DNA of 64,000 bases from Streptomyces malachitofuscus (GCF_014650055.1 NZ_BMUF01000005.1:371330-435329), one strand, 5' to 3'. Positions 7,754-17,026 are shown, counted from the first letter of the stretch. A program made the numbers and translations. The notes: generated from the letters alone by a model not told the origin.

Positions 7754-9355
7754 CTAGGGCTTCGGCGTGGCGTGCGGCGCGCAGGTCACGTCGGACCGGT
7801 CGAGCTCTCCGGTGAGCAGGTAGGTGTCCACCCGGTCGTTGACACAGGAGTTGACCAGCCCGGTGACGCCGTGGGATCCGGCGTCCCGCTCGGTGATGAG
7901 GCGGGAACCCTTGAGCCGCTTGTGCAGTTCGACCGCGCCCGCGTACGGGGTGGCCGCGTCACGCTCGGACTGGACGATCAGCACCGGCGGCAGGCCCTTG
8001 CCGGACGTGACGTTCACGGGCGTCCGCTGCTTCACCGGCCAGGTGGCGCAGGGCAGGTTCATCCAGGCGTTGGCCCAGGTCAAAAACGGGTGGTCCCGGT
8101 GCAGCCGGGTGTTGTCGCGGTCCCATGTGCGCCAGTTGGTGGGCCACTTGGCGTCGGTGCACTCCACGGCCGTGTAGACGGCGTTGCCGTTCTCCGCGGC
8201 CGCGTTGCCTGCCGTGTCGGACAGGTCGGGGGCGGCGGCGTCGACGAGCGCCTGGGTGTCACCGGCGACGTACTTGCTGAAGACGGTCGCCACGGGGATC
8301 CACGCGGAGTCGTAGTACGGGGCGCTCTGGAAGAAGCCGAGCAGCTCGGATGGGCCGACGACCCCGCCGATGGGGTTCTTCGCCGCGGTGGCGCGCAGCT
8401 TGAGCCACTGCGCCTGGACGGCGTCGCGGGTGGTGCCGAGGTGGAAGGTGGCGTCGTTGGCCGCGACCCAGTCCTGCCAGTCCCTCCAGCGGCCCTCGAA
8501 GGCGACGTCCTGGTCCAGGTTGGCCTGGTACCAGATCTTGTCCCGGGACGGGTTGACCACGCTGTCGGCGACCATGCGGCGCACATGGCCCGGGAAGAGG
8601 GTGGCGTAGACGGCGCCGAGGTAGGTGCCGTAGGACACGCCGAGGAAGTTGAGCTTCTTCTCACCGAGGGCGGCGCGGATGACATCGAGGTCGCGGGCGC
8701 TGTTCGGCGTGGTCATGTGCGGCAGCATCTCGCCGCTGCGCTCGTAACAGCCCTCCGCGTACTGGCGGGCCAGCTTGCGCTGGGCACGCTTGTCGGTCTC
8801 GTCACGAGGCACCGGGTCCATCTTGGGGGCCCTGACGAACTCCTGCGGGTCGGCACAGGAGATGGGTGCCGACTTGCCGACGCCGCGCGGGTCGAAGCCC
8901 ACGAAGTCGTACGCCTTGGCCGTGTTGGCCCAGACGGGGTTCTTGCCGGTGACCCGTACGGGGAAGCGCAGGCCGGAGCCGCCGGGGCCGCCGGGGTTGT
9001 ACAGGAGCGCGCCCTGCCGCTCACCGGCGGTGCCGGTGCTGCCGATGCGGTCGACGGCGAGCTTGATCTGCTTGCCGTACGGCTTGGCGTAGTCCAGGGG
9101 TACCGAGACCCAGCCGCACTGGATCGGCTTGGCCAGGTTCCAGTCGGCGGGGCAGTCCTGCCAGTCGATGCCCGCCTTCGCGGCGCGGGCGGCGGCGATG
9201 GCGACGCCCCTGGCCTCACGGTCCTTGCCGTGGTGCGGGGTCGCCGTGGCGTTCGCCGTGGGTGCCGCGACGGCGCCGGTCATGAGTGTCGCCGCGACGA
9301 GCACACCGGCCGAACCGAGCGCCCCCGTACGCCTCTTCGGTCTGCTGTCCCTCAA
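7754..9355 (-). CDS. tap: Secreted tripeptidyl aminopeptidase (S33 alpha/beta hydrolase)
   Basis: A 533-residue exported peptidase that removes tripeptides from protein N-termini. It has a signal peptide (basic MRDSRPKRRTG, hydrophobic core, cleavage likely after NANA near residue 36), the oxyanion region YNPGGPGGSG, the nucleophile in LGVSYGTYLG, the acid in QSERDAATP and the catalytic His in DAGSHGVTG. The sequence is very close to my memory of the S. lividans/S. coelicolor Tap family. The start is a TTG at 9355-9353 with GGAGG upstream. The leader holds an inverted repeat, GTTGCCG N6 CGGCAAC (9404-9423). Confidence 0.93.
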   Translation of the reverse strand: MRDSRPKRRTGALGSAGVLVAATLMTGAVAAPTANATATPHHGKDREARGVAIAAARAAKAGIDWQDCPADWNLAKPIQCGWVSVPLDYAKPYGKQIKLAVDRIGSTGTAGERQGALLYNPGGPGGSGLRFPVRVTGKNPVWANTAKAYDFVGFDPRGVGKSAPISCADPQEFVRAPKMDPVPRDETDKRAQRKLARQYAEGCYERSGEMLPHMTTPNSARDLDVIRAALGEKKLNFLGVSYGTYLGAVYATLFPGHVRRMVADSVVNPSRDKIWYQANLDQDVAFEGRWRDWQDWVAANDATFHLGTTRDAVQAQWLKLRATAAKNPIGGVVGPSELLGFFQSAPYYDSAWIPVATVFSKYVAGDTQALVDAAAPDLSDTAGNAAAENGNAVYTAVECTDAKWPTNWRTWDRDNTRLHRDHPFLTWANAWMNLPCATWPVKQRTPVNVTSGKGLPPVLIVQSERDAATPYAGAVELHKRLKGSRLITERDAGSHGVTGLVNSCVNDRVDTYLLTGELDRSDVTCAPHATPKP

Positions 9356-9474
9356 GTGGTGCCTCCCCGTTCATCGTTGCGATGGGTACGGGGGATCCTC
9401 GCCGTTGCCGACGCGCCGGCAACAGAGGAGGCGGCCCTTCTTTGCCAATCCGATAACCGGGTAAGAAGGTTCCA

Positions 9475-10245
9475 TCAATCGGACGCCGGGGCGAGGAGGG
9501 CCGCCGCCCCGTCGAGGATGCGGCGCAGCCGCAGCGGATCCGGCGCCACGGCGGTCACCAGCGCGGCGGGCCCCGGAAGGGGCAGGACGGCGGCGCCCTC
9601 GTCCAGTTCCCTCGCGGTAATCGGCTTCTCTTCGAACTCGGGTCGTACGACGACCAGTTGCCCGACCGCCCGCAGTCCGCCCAGAACGGCCGGACCGTCC
9701 CAGCCGCCGGGCGCCCCCGGACCGCAGGCCAGTTCCTGATCGAGAACGGTGCGCCCCGCGATCCGTACGGTCAGACGGGTGGTGAGCCGTCCGGGTTCCT
9801 CCCCGGCCCGCCCCAGCACCTGCTCCTCACGCAGCACGAGCCGGGCCCCGTGGTCGAGATCGGCGTGCGTGGTGGCCAGCAGCCCGCTTCCCCTGACGGA
9901 GATCAACTGCTCGGGCAGCCAGTGGAGTTCACCGCCGCCGGCGACGGTCAGCCGCACGTCGTAGCGCGCCTCGGTCCCGTGCTGGCCGGGCAGGGCCAGG
10001 GTCGCCGCGGCCGACCCGACCCGGAGGCGGGCTCCCGGCCGGACGTCGGCCCACAGCGTGAGACGGTCCCCGCCGAGGGGGCCGCTCATGGCACCGACGA
10101 GCAGGACGTGCGCCTCGCCGCCGCTCCCCCGCGTCCGCCGGAGAGCCAGTGGCCCGTCGCCCTCCAGTTCCGGCAGGCAGGTCCCGCCCCGGCCGTCGGC
10201 GCAGGCCCGGACGCGGGCGACGGCCCGTACACCGGCGGTGTTCAT
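9475..10245 (-). CDS. ureD: Urease accessory protein UreD (UreH)
   Basis: A 256-residue nickel-insertion scaffold that forms the UreD-UreF-UreG complex on apo-urease. The family-typical [14 protein letters not shown] and [12 protein letters not shown] segments are visible. The start ATG 10245 overlaps the ureG stop in an ATGA arrangement; an ATG 9 bp upstream is an alternative. It is the last gene of the urease operon, and its stop is followed by the tap leader on the same strand without a clear terminator. Confidence 0.92.
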   Translation of the reverse strand: MNTAGVRAVARVRACADGRGGTCLPELEGDGPLALRRTRGSGGEAHVLLVGAMSGPLGGDRLTLWADVRPGARLRVGSAAATLALPGQHGTEARYDVRLTVAGGGELHWLPEQLISVRGSGLLATTHADLDHGARLVLREEQVLGRAGEEPGRLTTRLTVRIAGRTVLDQELACGPGAPGGWDGPAVLGGLRAVGQLVVVRPEFEEKPITARELDEGAAVLPLPGPAALVTAVAPDPLRLRRILDGAAALLAPASD

Positions 10246-10925
10246 GCCGTCCATACGGCGAGCCGCTCCCGCACCCAGGCGGCGACGTCCCGCGCCCCCT
10301 CCTCGCTGCGCAGCGACTGGAACACCACGGGGAGGCCGTCCCGTTGGGCCCGGGCGTCGGCGGCCATGCGGGCGAGGTCGGAGCCGACGTGCGGCGCGAG
10401 GTCGGTCTTGTTGACGACCAGGAGGTCGGCGGTGGTCACGCCGGGTCCGCCCTTGCGCGGGATGTCGTCCCCGCCGGCCACGTCGATCACGAAGATCTGT
10501 GCGTCGACGAGCCCTTTGGAGAAGGTGGCGGTGAGATTGTCGCCGCCGGACTCGACGAGGATCACATCCAGCGGGCCGACCTCGTCCTCGAGGTCCTCCA
10601 CCGCTTCCAGGTTCGCGGAGATGTCGTCCCGGATCGCGGTGTGCGGGCAGGCCCCGGTCTCCACCGCGGTGATCCGCTCGGGAGGCAGCACCGCCTCGCG
10701 GAGCAGGAACTCGGCGTCCTCCCGGGTGTAGATGTCGTTGGTGACGACGGCCAGGGACACCTCGTCGCGCAGGAGCCGGCAGAGGGCGGCCACGGTGGCG
10801 GTCTTCCCGGACCCCACGGGCCCGCCGAGTCCGATGCGCAGGGCCCGCCGCACACCGTCGGGCCGGCGGGCGTCGGCACCGACGACCTCCGGCCCGCCGT
10901 GGGAGAGGGAATGACCGAGATGCAT
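10242..10925 (-). CDS. ureG: Urease accessory GTPase UreG
   Basis: A 227-residue SIMIBI-class GTPase that drives nickel delivery to urease. It shows the Walker A loop [10 protein letters not shown], the nickel-binding CPH motif in [18 protein letters not shown], and the guanine-specificity motif [10 protein letters not shown] 10925 is preceded by GGAGG. The N-terminus carries a few His residues (MHLGHSLSH) but no long His tail. No ureE gene is present, so UreG may receive nickel directly from another source. Confidence 0.95.
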   Translation of the reverse strand: MHLGHSLSHGGPEVVGADARRPDGVRRALRIGLGGPVGSGKTATVAALCRLLRDEVSLAVVTNDIYTREDAEFLLREAVLPPERITAVETGACPHTAIRDDISANLEAVEDLEDEVGPLDVILVESGGDNLTATFSKGLVDAQIFVIDVAGGDDIPRKGGPGVTTADLLVVNKTDLAPHVGSDLARMAADARAQRDGLPVVFQSLRSEEGARDVAAWVRERLAVWTA

Positions 10926-11030
10926 GGAAGCCTCCAGTAGTGGGCCCGTCCGGCGTGTGCGGACGGGGCGGGCCTGATGCGCATCCCCCGAGAGGGGGCG
11001 GGCGGAAGGGCGGCGCGGGGCACCCGGCAC

Positions 11031-11705
11031 TCACGTGGCGAACAACCGCACGGCCCACCCCGCGTGTGCCTCCGCTCCGGTTTCCAGCAGGGGCGCGGAC
11101 GCCGCGGGCAACGCGTCGGCCCCCTCGCCGGCCACCCTGCGCGCCGTCCCGACCGCGCGCGACACCACCGTGTCCATCTCCGGCGCCAGCCGCGCCGACA
11201 CCGCCGTCGCCTCGAACGGATCGAGCCCCAGCAGCCGCACCGTCGCCGAAACCGGCCCGCTGACGCTCTCGTACGCCGCGCAGTACGCCGCGTCCGCGGG
11301 TCCCAGCCCGGCGGCCCGCGCGGCGACCCCCAGGACCACCGGTTGGTGCGCGCCCTTGGGGAACCGCTCGGCGAGCGCGTCGAGTTCGGCGGACGGCCAG
11401 GCCACCCGCCCCGCCCTCAGCAGTTGCCGTCCCAGCCTGCGCGCGGCTCTCCGCAGCGTGGGCGAGGGGGTGCGGGCGTCGGCCGCCGCGTCCAGTTCTC
11501 CCGGGTCGGCGCCCAGCGCCGCGGCCGCCGCGACCGCCGCCGCCACGAGCCCCGTGGTGTGCAGCCGCCCCCGGCAGAAGTCCTCCAGGCTCGCGGCCCC
11601 CGTGACCCGTCCCGCCCGGACCGCCGCCTCCGCTCCGCCGGAGTGCGCATGTCCTCCGGCGGGGAACCGGCCGTCGGCCAGGACGAGCAGTGCTGCCCGG
11701 GACAT
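11031..11705 (-). CDS. ureF: Urease accessory protein UreF
   Basis: A 224-residue helical protein that acts as the activator of UreG in the urease maturation complex. It contains the family motifs LADGRFPAGGHAHSGG, ERFPKGAHQPVVLGVAA and YCAAYESVSGPVSATVRLLGLDP. Its ATG shares one base with the ureC stop (TGATG), so it is translationally coupled. A gap of about 105 bp separates it from ureG. Confidence 0.93.
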   Translation of the reverse strand: MSRAALLVLADGRFPAGGHAHSGGAEAAVRAGRVTGAASLEDFCRGRLHTTGLVAAAVAAAAALGADPGELDAAADARTPSPTLRRAARRLGRQLLRAGRVAWPSAELDALAERFPKGAHQPVVLGVAARAAGLGPADAAYCAAYESVSGPVSATVRLLGLDPFEATAVSARLAPEMDTVVSRAVGTARRVAGEGADALPAASAPLLETGAEAHAGWAVRLFAT

Positions 11706-13426
11706 CAGAAGAGGAAGTAACGCTGAGCCATGGGCAGTTCGGCCGCCGGAGCCGCCTCGACCAGCTCCCCGTCGATGTGCACGGCGAAGCTGTCCGGGTC
11801 GATGCGCACGTGCGGCATGGCGTCGTTCTCCCTCATGTGCGCCTTGGTGACCCCGCGGGTGGAGTCGATGGCCACGAAGCGTTTTCCCGGCCCCAGCCGT
11901 TCGGGCAGTCCTGCCTCGACCGCCGCCTCCGCCACGAAGTTGACCGAGTTGGCGGCGGGCGCCCGTCCGACCGCCCCGTACATCGGGCGCGGCAGGACCG
12001 GCTGCGGGGTAGGGATGGAGGCGTTGGCGTCGCCCATCTGCGCGTAGGCGATCTGTCCGCCCTTGATGACGAGGTGGGGCTTGACCCCGAAGAACGCCGG
12101 TTCCCACAGCACGAGGTCGGCCAGTTTGCCGCTCTCCACGGAGCCGATCTCCCCGGCCAGGCCCTGGGCGAGTGCCGGATTGATCGTGTACTTGGCGACA
12201 TAGCGACGCACACGGTGGTTGTCGGCGCGGCCGTCGCCCGGGAGTGCGCCACGCCGCCGCTTCATCACGTGGGCCGTCTGCCAGGTCCGCATGACGACCT
12301 CACCGACCCGTCCCATCGCCTGGGAGTCGGAGGAGATGATCGAGATGGCGCCCAGGTCGTGCAGCACGTCCTCGGCGCCGATGGTGGACGGCCGGATGCG
12401 GGACTCGGCGAACGCGAGGTCCTCCGGCACGGCCGGGTTGAGGTGGTGGCACACCATCAGCATGTCGAGGTGCTCCTCGACGGTGTTGACGGTGAACGGC
12501 CGGGTGGGGTTGGTGGAGCTGGGCAGCACGTGCGGCTGTGAGACCACGGTCATGATGTCCGGGGCGTGCCCGCCGCCGGCGCCCTCCGTGTGGTAGGCGT
12601 GGATGCCTCGCCCGGCGATCGCGGCGAGTGTGTCGCCCACGAATCCCGCCTCGTTGAGGGTGTCCGTGTGGATGGCGACCTGCACGCCGGTCCGCCCGGC
12701 GACGGTGAGCGCGGCGTCGATGGCGGCCGGGGTGGACCCCCAGTCCTCGTGCAGTTTGAGCCCGACGGCGCCGCCCCGGATCTGGGAGAGCATCGCCTCC
12801 CGGGAAACGGTGTTGCCCTTGCCGAGCAGTCCGATGTTGAGCGGGTACGCCTCCATCGCCTCGAGCATCCGCGCCAGGTGCCAGGGGCCGGGCGTGACGG
12901 TGGTCGCCTTGGAACCCTCGGCCGGTCCGGTGCCGCCGCCGACCAGGGTGGTGACGCCGGAGGCCAGCGCCTCGTCGGCGATCTGCGGGCAGATGAAGTG
13001 GACGTGCGCGTCGACGGCGCCGGCGGTCAGGATCCGCCCGTTGCCGGCGATGATCTCGGTCTCGGGACCGATGACCAGGTCCGGGTGGACGCCGTCCATG
13101 GTGTCGGGGTTGCCCGCCTTGCCGATGCCGGTGATACGGCCGTCGCGGATGCCGATGTCGGCCTTGACCACGCCCCAGTGGTCGACGACGACGGCGCCGG
13201 TGACGACCGTGTCCGGCGTGCCGTCCGCACGCGTGGCGGTGGCCTGCCCCATGGACTCGCGGATGACCTTCCCGCCGCCGAACACGGCCTCGTTCCCGGC
13301 GAGTCCGGGGCCGCCGGAGCGGTCCTCCTCGATCTCGATCAGCAGGTCGGTGTCGGCCAGCCGGACACGGTCACCGGTGGTGGGTCCGTACAGGTCGGCG
13401 TATGCGGCGCGGGAGAGCTCAGGCAT
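11705..13426 (-). CDS. ureC: Urease alpha subunit
   Basis: A 573-residue catalytic subunit (normal length 565-575) that hydrolyses urea to ammonia and carbamate. The di-nickel site is intact: HVHF (about 140), the carbamylated Lys in [11 protein letters not shown] (about 222), [19 protein letters not shown] and the metal Asp in SSDSQAMGR. The mobile-flap Cys and His are present in MVCHHLNP. The start overlaps the ureB end by 8 bp. All subunits lie in the order ureA-ureB-ureC-ureF-ureG-ureD. Confidence 0.97.
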   Translation of the reverse strand: MPELSRAAYADLYGPTTGDRVRLADTDLLIEIEEDRSGGPGLAGNEAVFGGGKVIRESMGQATATRADGTPDTVVTGAVVVDHWGVVKADIGIRDGRITGIGKAGNPDTMDGVHPDLVIGPETEIIAGNGRILTAGAVDAHVHFICPQIADEALASGVTTLVGGGTGPAEGSKATTVTPGPWHLARMLEAMEAYPLNIGLLGKGNTVSREAMLSQIRGGAVGLKLHEDWGSTPAAIDAALTVAGRTGVQVAIHTDTLNEAGFVGDTLAAIAGRGIHAYHTEGAGGGHAPDIMTVVSQPHVLPSSTNPTRPFTVNTVEEHLDMLMVCHHLNPAVPEDLAFAESRIRPSTIGAEDVLHDLGAISIISSDSQAMGRVGEVVMRTWQTAHVMKRRRGALPGDGRADNHRVRRYVAKYTINPALAQGLAGEIGSVESGKLADLVLWEPAFFGVKPHLVIKGGQIAYAQMGDANASIPTPQPVLPRPMYGAVGRAPAANSVNFVAEAAVEAGLPERLGPGKRFVAIDSTRGVTKAHMRENDAMPHVRIDPDSFAVHIDGELVEAAPAAELPMAQRYFLF

Positions 13427-13730
13427 CGAGGGCTCCCCCGGTCCGTCCGCGCAGGCCGGGCACGACGCGGGCTCCGGCGAGCGGCACCAGTTCCACCTCG
13501 GCGGGGATGCCGGGTTCGAACCGTACCGCCGTGCCTGCGGCGATGTTCAGCCGCTTGCCGTGGGCGGCCGGGCGGTCGAACTCCAGGCCGGGGTTGCTCT
13601 CGGCGAAGTGGTAATGGGAGCCGACCTGGACGGGCCGGTCGGCGGCGTTGAGGACGGTCAGCCGGGTGACCTCCCGGCCCTCGTTGTAGACGATCGGGTC
13701 CTCGGCGTACAGGATCTCTCCGGGAATCAC
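13419..13730 (-). CDS. ureB: Urease beta subunit
   Basis: A 103-residue small structural subunit of the urease trimer. Diagnostic segments are [21 protein letters not shown], broken by the usual [17 protein letters not shown] and the RFEPG turn. The length is normal. It overlaps ureC by 8 bp and follows ureA by 16 bp. Confidence 0.95.
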   Translation of the reverse strand: MIPGEILYAEDPIVYNEGREVTRLTVLNAADRPVQVGSHYHFAESNPGLEFDRPAAHGKRLNIAAGTAVRFEPGIPAEVELVPLAGARVVPGLRGRTGGALDA

Positions 13731-13746
13731 GGCGGCCGCTCCCCGC

Positions 13747-14049
13747 TCAGACGATCGGGTCGTGGACGGTGACGAGCTTGGTGCCGTCCGGGAAGGTGGC
13801 CTCCACCTGGACGTCGTGGATCATCTCGGGAACACCCTCCATGACGTCGTCCCGGGTGAGCAGTCGCCGCCCGGAGGCCATGAGTTCGGCGACGGTGCGG
13901 CCGTCCCGGGCACCCTCCAGGACGTGCGAGGTGATGAGGGCGACCGCCTCGGGGTGGTTCAGCCGCAGCCCCCGGGCACGCCGCTTGTCCGCCACATCGG
14001 CCGCGACGTGGATCAGCAGCCTCTCCTGCTCGTGCGGGGTCAGTTGCAC
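13747..14049 (-). CDS. ureA: Urease gamma subunit
   Basis: A 100-residue subunit, the canonical gamma length. It begins with [19 protein letters not shown] and ends in [11 protein letters not shown] choose GTG 14049 because GAGG lies 8 bp upstream; another GTG at 14058 would add three residues (VGA) and is possible. It is the first gene of the operon, so the promoter should lie in the 14059-14186 interval, where I recognise no clear promoter. Confidence 0.93.
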   Translation of the reverse strand: MQLTPHEQERLLIHVAADVADKRRARGLRLNHPEAVALITSHVLEGARDGRTVAELMASGRRLLTRDDVMEGVPEMIHDVQVEATFPDGTKLVTVHDPIV

Positions 14050-14186
14050 GGCGCCCACCTCAGTCCTCGTTCCGGGCCGTGCGGGGCCCGGTGACCGCGG
14101 CCGCCGGGGGCTCCTCTCCCGGTGGCGTGGTCCGGGAGGCTAGCCGGACGGCGTTTCGGGGACGTTAACCGTGCGGTGAGCCGGCG

Positions 14187-14816
14187 TCAGGCGTGCGGGC
14201 CGGGAGAGTTGATGGCCATCAGGGCCCGCAGCCCGTCACCCATGGTCCGTTCGGGGAGCCGGCCGAACAGGGCGATCTGGGCCGCGAAGCCCTGCACGAC
14301 CGCGATCATGGTGCGCGCCACGGCGTCGGTGTCCGCGTCGGCGGGCAACAGGCCGGCGTCCTGGTAGCTCTCGGTGACCTTGCCCAGGGCGGCGCGGACC
14401 TTCCCGTATCCGTCGCCCAGCACGGCCGCCAGCTCGGGGTTGCGCGTGGTCTCCGTCCACACCTGGAGCATCAGCCGCGGGAACATCCACTCCCCGCCGT
14501 CCAGGGTCGCCGGCCGCTGCTCCCTCATCCGGGCCAGGGCACGCGGGACGAGCACGTCGGGGGTGGGCGGCGGGCTCTCCCGGGCGGCCTCCTCGAGGAT
14601 GCCGCGCACCGTGTCGAGGACCTCGGTCACGATCGCGGCGATCAGCTCCTCCTTCCCGCCGAAGTACCGGTAGACGGCACCGGCCGAGAGGTCCACCTCC
14701 TTGAGCACGTCCTGCATCGAGGTGGCGTGGAAGCCGTTGCGGGCGAAGCAGGAAGCCGCGCCGTCGAGGATCTGCCGGCGGCGGGCGTCGAGGTGTTCCT
14801 GGGATACGCGGGCCAT
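14187..14816 (-). CDS. TetR-family transcriptional repressor
   Basis: A 209-residue repressor with an N-terminal TetR HTH (ILDGAASCFARNGFHATSM ... VDLSAGAVYRYFGGKEELI) and a C-terminal ligand domain ending in NSPGPHA. It faces the membrane-protein gene at 14921 across 104 bp that carries two copies of a 21-bp motif. A good promoter (TTGTCA N17 TAGATT, minus strand) places its -10 about 6 bp before the ATG, so the transcript is probably leaderless. It likely represses itself and the neighbour; the ligand is unknown. Confidence 0.92.
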   Translation of the reverse strand: MARVSQEHLDARRRQILDGAASCFARNGFHATSMQDVLKEVDLSAGAVYRYFGGKEELIAAIVTEVLDTVRGILEEAARESPPPTPDVLVPRALARMREQRPATLDGGEWMFPRLMLQVWTETTRNPELAAVLGDGYGKVRAALGKVTESYQDAGLLPADADTDAVARTMIAVVQGFAAQIALFGRLPERTMGDGLRALMAINSPGPHA

Positions 14817-14822
14817 GGACGC

Positions 14823-14851
14823 AATCTAAAACGAACATTCCTTCTTGACAA
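14823..14851 (-). promoter_or_regulatory. Promoter of the TetR gene
   Basis: Read on the minus strand: -35 TTGTCA (14851-14846), 17-bp spacer, -10 TAGATT (14828-14823). The expected transcription start falls on or next to the A of the ATG at 14816, which predicts a leaderless mRNA. The first operator copy sits over the spacer. Confidence 0.6.
14826..14846. promoter_or_regulatory. TetR operator copy 1
   Basis: A 21-bp element (CTAAAACGAAC, two variable bases, TCCTTCTT) matching copy 2 at 14884-14904 in 19 of 21 positions. Its right end also enters a perfect dyad, CCTTCTTG-A-CAAGAAGG (14840-14856). Confidence 0.65.
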
Positions 14852-14883
14852 GAAGGAGGGACGGCGGGACGGTGGTGGCGGAC

Positions 14884-14909
14884 CTAAAACGAACGATCCT
14901 TCTTTTTAG
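14884..14909. promoter_or_regulatory. TetR operator copy 2
   Basis: The second copy of the element extends into a 26-bp imperfect palindrome (22 of 26 positions symmetric) with CTAAAA and TTTTAG ends around a GATC centre. It ends just before the ribosome site GGGAG of the gene starting at 14921, so bound protein would block its expression. Confidence 0.65.
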
Positions 14910-14920
14910 CGGGAGCCCTC

Positions 14921-15922
14921 ATGTCCCCCTCATCACTGCCGCCGTACCGCCGCATCACCGCCGTGGTGCTGCTGATCCCCGCCCTGGTGGCCCTGGCGCT
15001 CTGGGCCTTCGCCTGGCCCGCGGCCCGCACGGCACCGCGCGACCTCCCCCTCGGCGTCGCAGGCCCCGCCGCCGCGGCCGCGCCGGTGGAGCGGCAGCTG
15101 GAGCAGCGCGAGGGCGCCTTCGACGTCCGGCGCTACACCGACGAGACCGCCGCCCGCACCGCCGTCGAGAATCGCGAGGTGTACGGGGCGGTCGTCGTGA
15201 CCGAGCAGGGACCGAAGCTGCTGACCGCGTCCGCCGCGAGCCCCGCCGTGGCCCAGCTGCTGCAGCAGGCGGTGGCCCACCGGGCGGACGGCTCCGGCGC
15301 CCGGGTCACTACCGAGGACGTGGTGCCGGCCGCCGAGGGAGATCCGCGGGGCGCGGTGCTCAACACCAGCGTGCTGCCGCTGGCCCTGGCCGGGATCGGC
15401 GCGGGCGCCGCGGTCACGCTGCTGGGGCTGCGCGGTACCCGCGCGGCGGCCGCGCTGACCGGGTCGGCCGTCCTGGTGGGCGCGGTGGCGGCAGGCCTGT
15501 CCCAGAGCTGGCTGGAGGCCGTGCCGGGGAACTGGTGGGCCGCGGCCGGGACGTTCGCGCTCGCCGCGCTGGCGATGAGCGCGGCGGTGGCCGGACTGGC
15601 CGCGCTGCTCGGGCGGCCCGGCATCGCCCTCGGCGCCGTGGTGATCATGCTGCTCGGCAACCCGTTCTCCGGCGCCGCCTCGGCGCCGGAGATGCTGCCC
15701 GAGCCGGCCGGGGCCCTCGGCCAGTGGCTGCCGCCGGGTGCGGGCGTGTCGCTGCTGCGCTCGGTGTCCTTCTTCGAGGGCGCGGCCGCCGCCGGCCCGG
15801 CACTGACACTGGCCTGGTGGGCGGCGCTGGGCCTGGGCGCCGTACTCCTCGGCGCCGGGCTGAAGAAGCGTGCGGAGCGCGCGAAGCCCGCCACCGAGCG
15901 GGCACCGGCCCCCGTCGGCTGA
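14921..15922 (+). CDS. Multi-pass membrane protein, ABC-2/YhgE-like, under TetR control
   Basis: A 333-residue protein with a N-terminal membrane anchor (about 12-32), an extracytoplasmic loop of roughly 115 residues, then five or so membrane segments (about 147-300) and a basic cytoplasmic tail. This layout matches ABC-2 type permease or YhgE/Pip-like membrane proteins. No ATPase lies next to it, so it may work alone or with a partner elsewhere. The divergent TetR gene and duplicated operator suggest ligand-inducible export or envelope function. GGGAG lies 5 bp before the ATG. Confidence 0.75.
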   Translation: MSPSSLPPYRRITAVVLLIPALVALALWAFAWPAARTAPRDLPLGVAGPAAAAAPVERQLEQREGAFDVRRYTDETAARTAVENREVYGAVVVTEQGPKLLTASAASPAVAQLLQQAVAHRADGSGARVTTEDVVPAAEGDPRGAVLNTSVLPLALAGIGAGAAVTLLGLRGTRAAAALTGSAVLVGAVAAGLSQSWLEAVPGNWWAAAGTFALAALAMSAAVAGLAALLGRPGIALGAVVIMLLGNPFSGAASAPEMLPEPAGALGQWLPPGAGVSLLRSVSFFEGAAAAGPALTLAWWAALGLGAVLLGAGLKKRAERAKPATERAPAPVG

Positions 15923-15971
15923 GACCGCGCGCCCCACGACGGCCGTTCCCCGGCCGTCACCGAAGCGACCG

Positions 15972-16001
15972 CGCACCCCCGCTGTAGCGGACGGGGGTGC
16001 G
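15972..16001. terminator. Bidirectional terminator
   Basis: 9-bp perfect stem (CGCACCCCC at 15972-15980 with its complement at 15993-16001) whose loop contains a further CCGCT/AGCGG pairing. It lies between convergent genes. Confidence 0.7.
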
Positions 16002-16027
16002 TGGTCCTGTCGTCGGGCCCGCGAGGG

Positions 16028-16315
16028 CTACGAGGTGGCCGTTCCCCGGTGCTCGGCCGCGATGCCGAACCGCTGCCGTTCGCCGGAAGCGGACGCCACC
16101 TGGCGCACGCCGGTCACCGTACTGATCACACGCTCCTCCGCGGCCTCCCGGTGCTCCTCGAGCTCTTCGAGTCGTCGCAGGTCATCGGCGGATACGAGGG
16201 CGACGAGGGGCTTGCCGTGCCGGGTCACGACGACACGTTCACCGCCGTACACCACGCGGTTGATCAGGTCGGCCAGCTCAGCCCTGGCTTGGGTCACCGG
16301 AATCTCGTAGGCCAT
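16028..16315 (-). CDS. Phd/YefM-family antitoxin without a toxin gene
   Basis: A 95-residue protein with the Phd/YefM DNA-binding domain ([49 protein letters not shown]). The family normally represses its own promoter and neutralises a RelE/YoeB or Doc toxin encoded just downstream. Here the downstream interval contains only a terminator and a convergent membrane gene, so the antitoxin is orphaned. It is divergent from the ClpP-like gene, with a TGTACA-containing dyad between them. The C-terminal 30 residues, where toxin binding would lie, are not recognisable. Confidence 0.88.
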   Translation of the reverse strand: MAYEIPVTQARAELADLINRVVYGGERVVVTRHGKPLVALVSADDLRRLEELEEHREAAEERVISTVTGVRQVASASGERQRFGIAAEHRGTATS

Positions 16316-16321
16316 GCGCCC

Positions 16322-16349
16322 ATCATAACGTCATGTACGTCCTGTACAT
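16322..16349. promoter_or_regulatory. Phd/YefM-type operator and antitoxin -10 box
   Basis: Perfect inverted repeat ATGTAC-N5-GTACAT (16333-16349). It includes one exact TGTACA hexamer (16343-16348), the core reported for YefM operators. The antitoxin -10 (TATGAT, minus strand, 16327-16322) abuts it, and the predicted start falls on the antitoxin ATG. The dyad also lies 35 bp upstream of the ClpP-like gene. Confidence 0.65.
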
Positions 16350-16383
16350 TTTTTACAGAGACCGCCAGACAGGAGGGGACCTC

Positions 16384-17019
16384 ATGACCCGACCGTCCGC
16401 CCGCTACGTCCTGCCCGAATTCACCGAACGCACGGCATCCGGGCAACGGACGACGGATCCCTACGCGAAGCTGCTCGAGGAGCGGATCGTCATCCTCGGG
16501 ACACAGATCGACGAGACCTCCGCGAACGACGTGATGGCCCAGCTCATGTACCTGGAGCACCACGCCCCCGACCGGGACGTCTCGCTGTACATCAACTCCC
16601 CCGGCGGCTCCTTCCACGCCATGTCGGCGATCCACGACACGCTGCGCTACGTCACCTGTGACGTGGAGACGATCTGCCTGGGCCGGGCCGAGGGAGCCGC
16701 CGCGCTGCTGCTCGCGGCCGGCACCCCGGGCAAGCGGTTCGTGCTGCCCGGCTCACGCCTGGTGCTCCGTCAGCCCGCCCTGCTGGACCCGGTCGAGGGA
16801 CAGACCAGCGATCTGGCGATCCAGGCCGAGGAGTTGACCCGGATCCGGGCCCGCATGGAGGAGATGCTCGTGCGGCACACGGGCCGCACCGAGGAGCAGG
16901 TCCGGGCCGACATCGAGCGGGACAAGGTCCTCGACGCGCAGGGCGCCGTCGACCACGGCCTGGCGGACCGGATCGTGCCCCACCGCAGGGGCGTCCACCC
17001 GGCCACCGGCGCGAGGTGA
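16384..17019 (+). CDS. ClpP-like protein with catalytic Ser and His replaced (pseudoprotease)
   Basis: A 211-residue protein aligned along its whole length with Clp[50 protein letters not shown]. The nucleophile motif GQAASAAA of active Streptomyces ClpP reads GRAEGAAA here (Ser to Gly), and the IHQP His is Arg (LVLRQP). The third-residue Asp region ([10 protein letters not shown]) remains. It therefore should not cleave peptides, but the ring-forming handle region is kept. AGGAGGGG precedes ATG 16384. It is followed after 7 bp by a small gene and faces the Phd antitoxin. It could be an inactive subunit of a mixed ClpP ring. Confidence 0.88.
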   Translation: MTRPSARYVLPEFTERTASGQRTTDPYAKLLEERIVILGTQIDETSANDVMAQLMYLEHHAPDRDVSLYINSPGGSFHAMSAIHDTLRYVTCDVETICLGRAEGAAALLLAAGTPGKRFVLPGSRLVLRQPALLDPVEGQTSDLAIQAEELTRIRARMEEMLVRHTGRTEEQVRADIERDKVLDAQGAVDHGLADRIVPHRRGVHPATGAR

Positions 17020-17026
17020 GCCGCGG

